Positions 63,568 through 64,000 of a stretch of 64,000 bases of DNA are shown here, in pieces (within the stretch, counting starts at the first letter, position 1; each line of letters begins with the position of its first letter). Location of the stretch: contig CAVQGY010000003.1 in assembly GCA_963712165.1 (NCBI GenBank), forward strand, positions 434,001 to 498,000. The letters are read 5' to 3'. Origin of the DNA: B10-G9 sp963712165. Its GTDB lineage: Bacteria; Chloroflexota; Anaerolineae; Anaerolineales; UBA11858. The notes under the pieces are model-generated. The model was given only the letters and a program-made list of their open reading frames with translations. It ran no database searches and was not told the DNA's origin. Position numbers and translations under genes: made by a program.

Positions 63568-64000
63568 ATGAAAGATAAAATTGGATTGATACTATGGATT
63601 CTGCTGATCCTGTCTGCAGTTCTAACTGCCTGTGCTCCAATATCACCTGAAGCTCCAGAGAAAGAAGCCATTCTACTGGTAGATGGGTTAGGATTTGAGG
63701 TAGTTCTGGAAAAACCAGCCCAGCGGATCATTTCCATCTCACCGAACCTGACGGAAATTCTCTTCGGGATTGGTGCTGGCGACCGCTTGATTGGCCGAGA
63801 TTCGAATTCCATGTATCCTGAAGCAGCCCAGCAGGCAGTTGACCTGGGCGGCATGTGGGATGGAATTCCCGCGGAAGCTATCCTGGCCATGGAACCAGAC
63901 CTGATCCTGGCAGGAGAAATTTACTCTGCAGAAGCTATAACAGAACTTCGGAACCTGGGGCTGAACGTATATTGGCAGGCCAATCCGGATGATTTTGAAG
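63568..64000 (+). CDS. btuF: BtuF-like vitamin B12-binding lipoprotein (partial)
   Basis: The gene is cut by the window end; 144 codons are visible. ATG 63568 (MKDKIGLILWILLILSA) has AGGAAAG nearby. A lipobox gives a lipidated Cys at residue 22 (AVLTAC). The following domain is a periplasmic-binding-protein type III fold, with RIISISPNLTEILFGIGAGDRLIG and LAMEPDLILAGE typical of BtuF. It would capture corrinoids for an ABC importer. The upstream cobalamin riboswitch supports the assignment. Confidence 0.85.
   Translation, partial: MKDKIGLILWILLILSAVLTACAPISPEAPEKEAILLVDGLGFEVVLEKPAQRIISISPNLTEILFGIGAGDRLIGRDSNSMYPEAAQQAVDLGGMWDGIPAEAILAMEPDLILAGEIYSAEAITELRNLGLNVYWQANPDDFE

Overview
The window reads as chromosomal DNA of a Chloroflexota bacterium, most likely class Anaerolineae. 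This is inferred from gene content only: an NBR1-type Ig-like lipoprotein, an ADP-forming acyl-CoA synthetase paired with a BioD/DRTGG protein, a Ddn-like (F420-type) oxidoreductase, CarD beside rpoD, and lipoproteins with Pro/Thr-rich linkers. No rRNA or other decisive marker is present. About 62 protein genes and one tRNA fill the window densely. I see no insertion sequence, integrase, phage gene or CRISPR array, so it is mostly core genome with some lineage-specific genes.

Layout. 0.3-5.3 kb (+): non-oxidative pentose phosphate operon tkt-rpiB-tal, then a helical-repeat protein and an SH3 surface protein. 5.3-5.7 kb (-): an IscA/HesB-like protein whose frame runs through a TGA at the conserved Cys position, followed by a SECIS-like hairpin; this is a probable selenoprotein. 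5.9-12.3 kb: PIG-L deacetylase (+), then on the minus strand an Ig-like lipoprotein, a queuosine-precursor-type transporter, hutH, an unknown His-rich protein, smpB and an L,D-transpeptidase. 12.4-16.6 kb (+): PflX-like radical SAM protein, yebC, ruvC, a MgtC/DUF4010 membrane protein, ruvA. 16.8-22.3 kb (+): F1 ATPase genes atpA-atpG-atpD-atpC, without F0 or delta genes, followed at once by an MreB-like gene whose nucleotide-site residues are altered. 22.4 kb (-): rex. 23.2-30.2 kb (+): obg-nadD, rhodanese, nitrilase, ADP-forming acyl-CoA synthetase and its BioD/DRTGG partner.

30.3-37.4 kb (-): a TetR-controlled operon carrying two ABC ATPases, two ABC-2 permeases, an HlyD-type adaptor and two small passengers, with a clear promoter and palindromic operator. 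37.4-43.6 kb (-): GAF/GGDEF cyclase, an SLC13/ArsB-type transporter with an extracytoplasmic domain, a universal stress protein and a coiled-coil membrane protein. 43.6-46.4 kb (-): information-processing cluster rpsU-infA-rpoD-carD-rpmI with a structured leader. 46.6-49.7 kb (+): a degenerate kinase/receiver/DNA-binding fusion on a leaderless promoter, then rpsA. 49.7-58.6 kb (mostly -): zinc-ribbon protein, DnaQ-DinG helicase, M20 peptidase, udk, a small lipoprotein (+), proC, nitroreductase, PPK2, tRNA-Thr(CGT). 58.7-64 kb: GT4 glycosyltransferase (+), a NarL-type two-component pair (-), a BaiN/HI0933-like flavoprotein (-), then a cobalamin riboswitch with terminator ahead of a vitamin B12-binding lipoprotein gene cut by the window end.

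Taken together the genes suggest a fermentative or anaerobic heterotroph: sugar-phosphate interconversion, NADH sensing by Rex, substrate-level ATP formation from acyl-CoA, B12 uptake and selenium use. The most unusual items are the probable HesB-like selenoprotein, the residue-altered MreB in the ATP synthase operon together with the long insertion in AtpA, and the regulator that combines a degenerate kinase domain with a receiver lacking its phospho-acceptor Asp.
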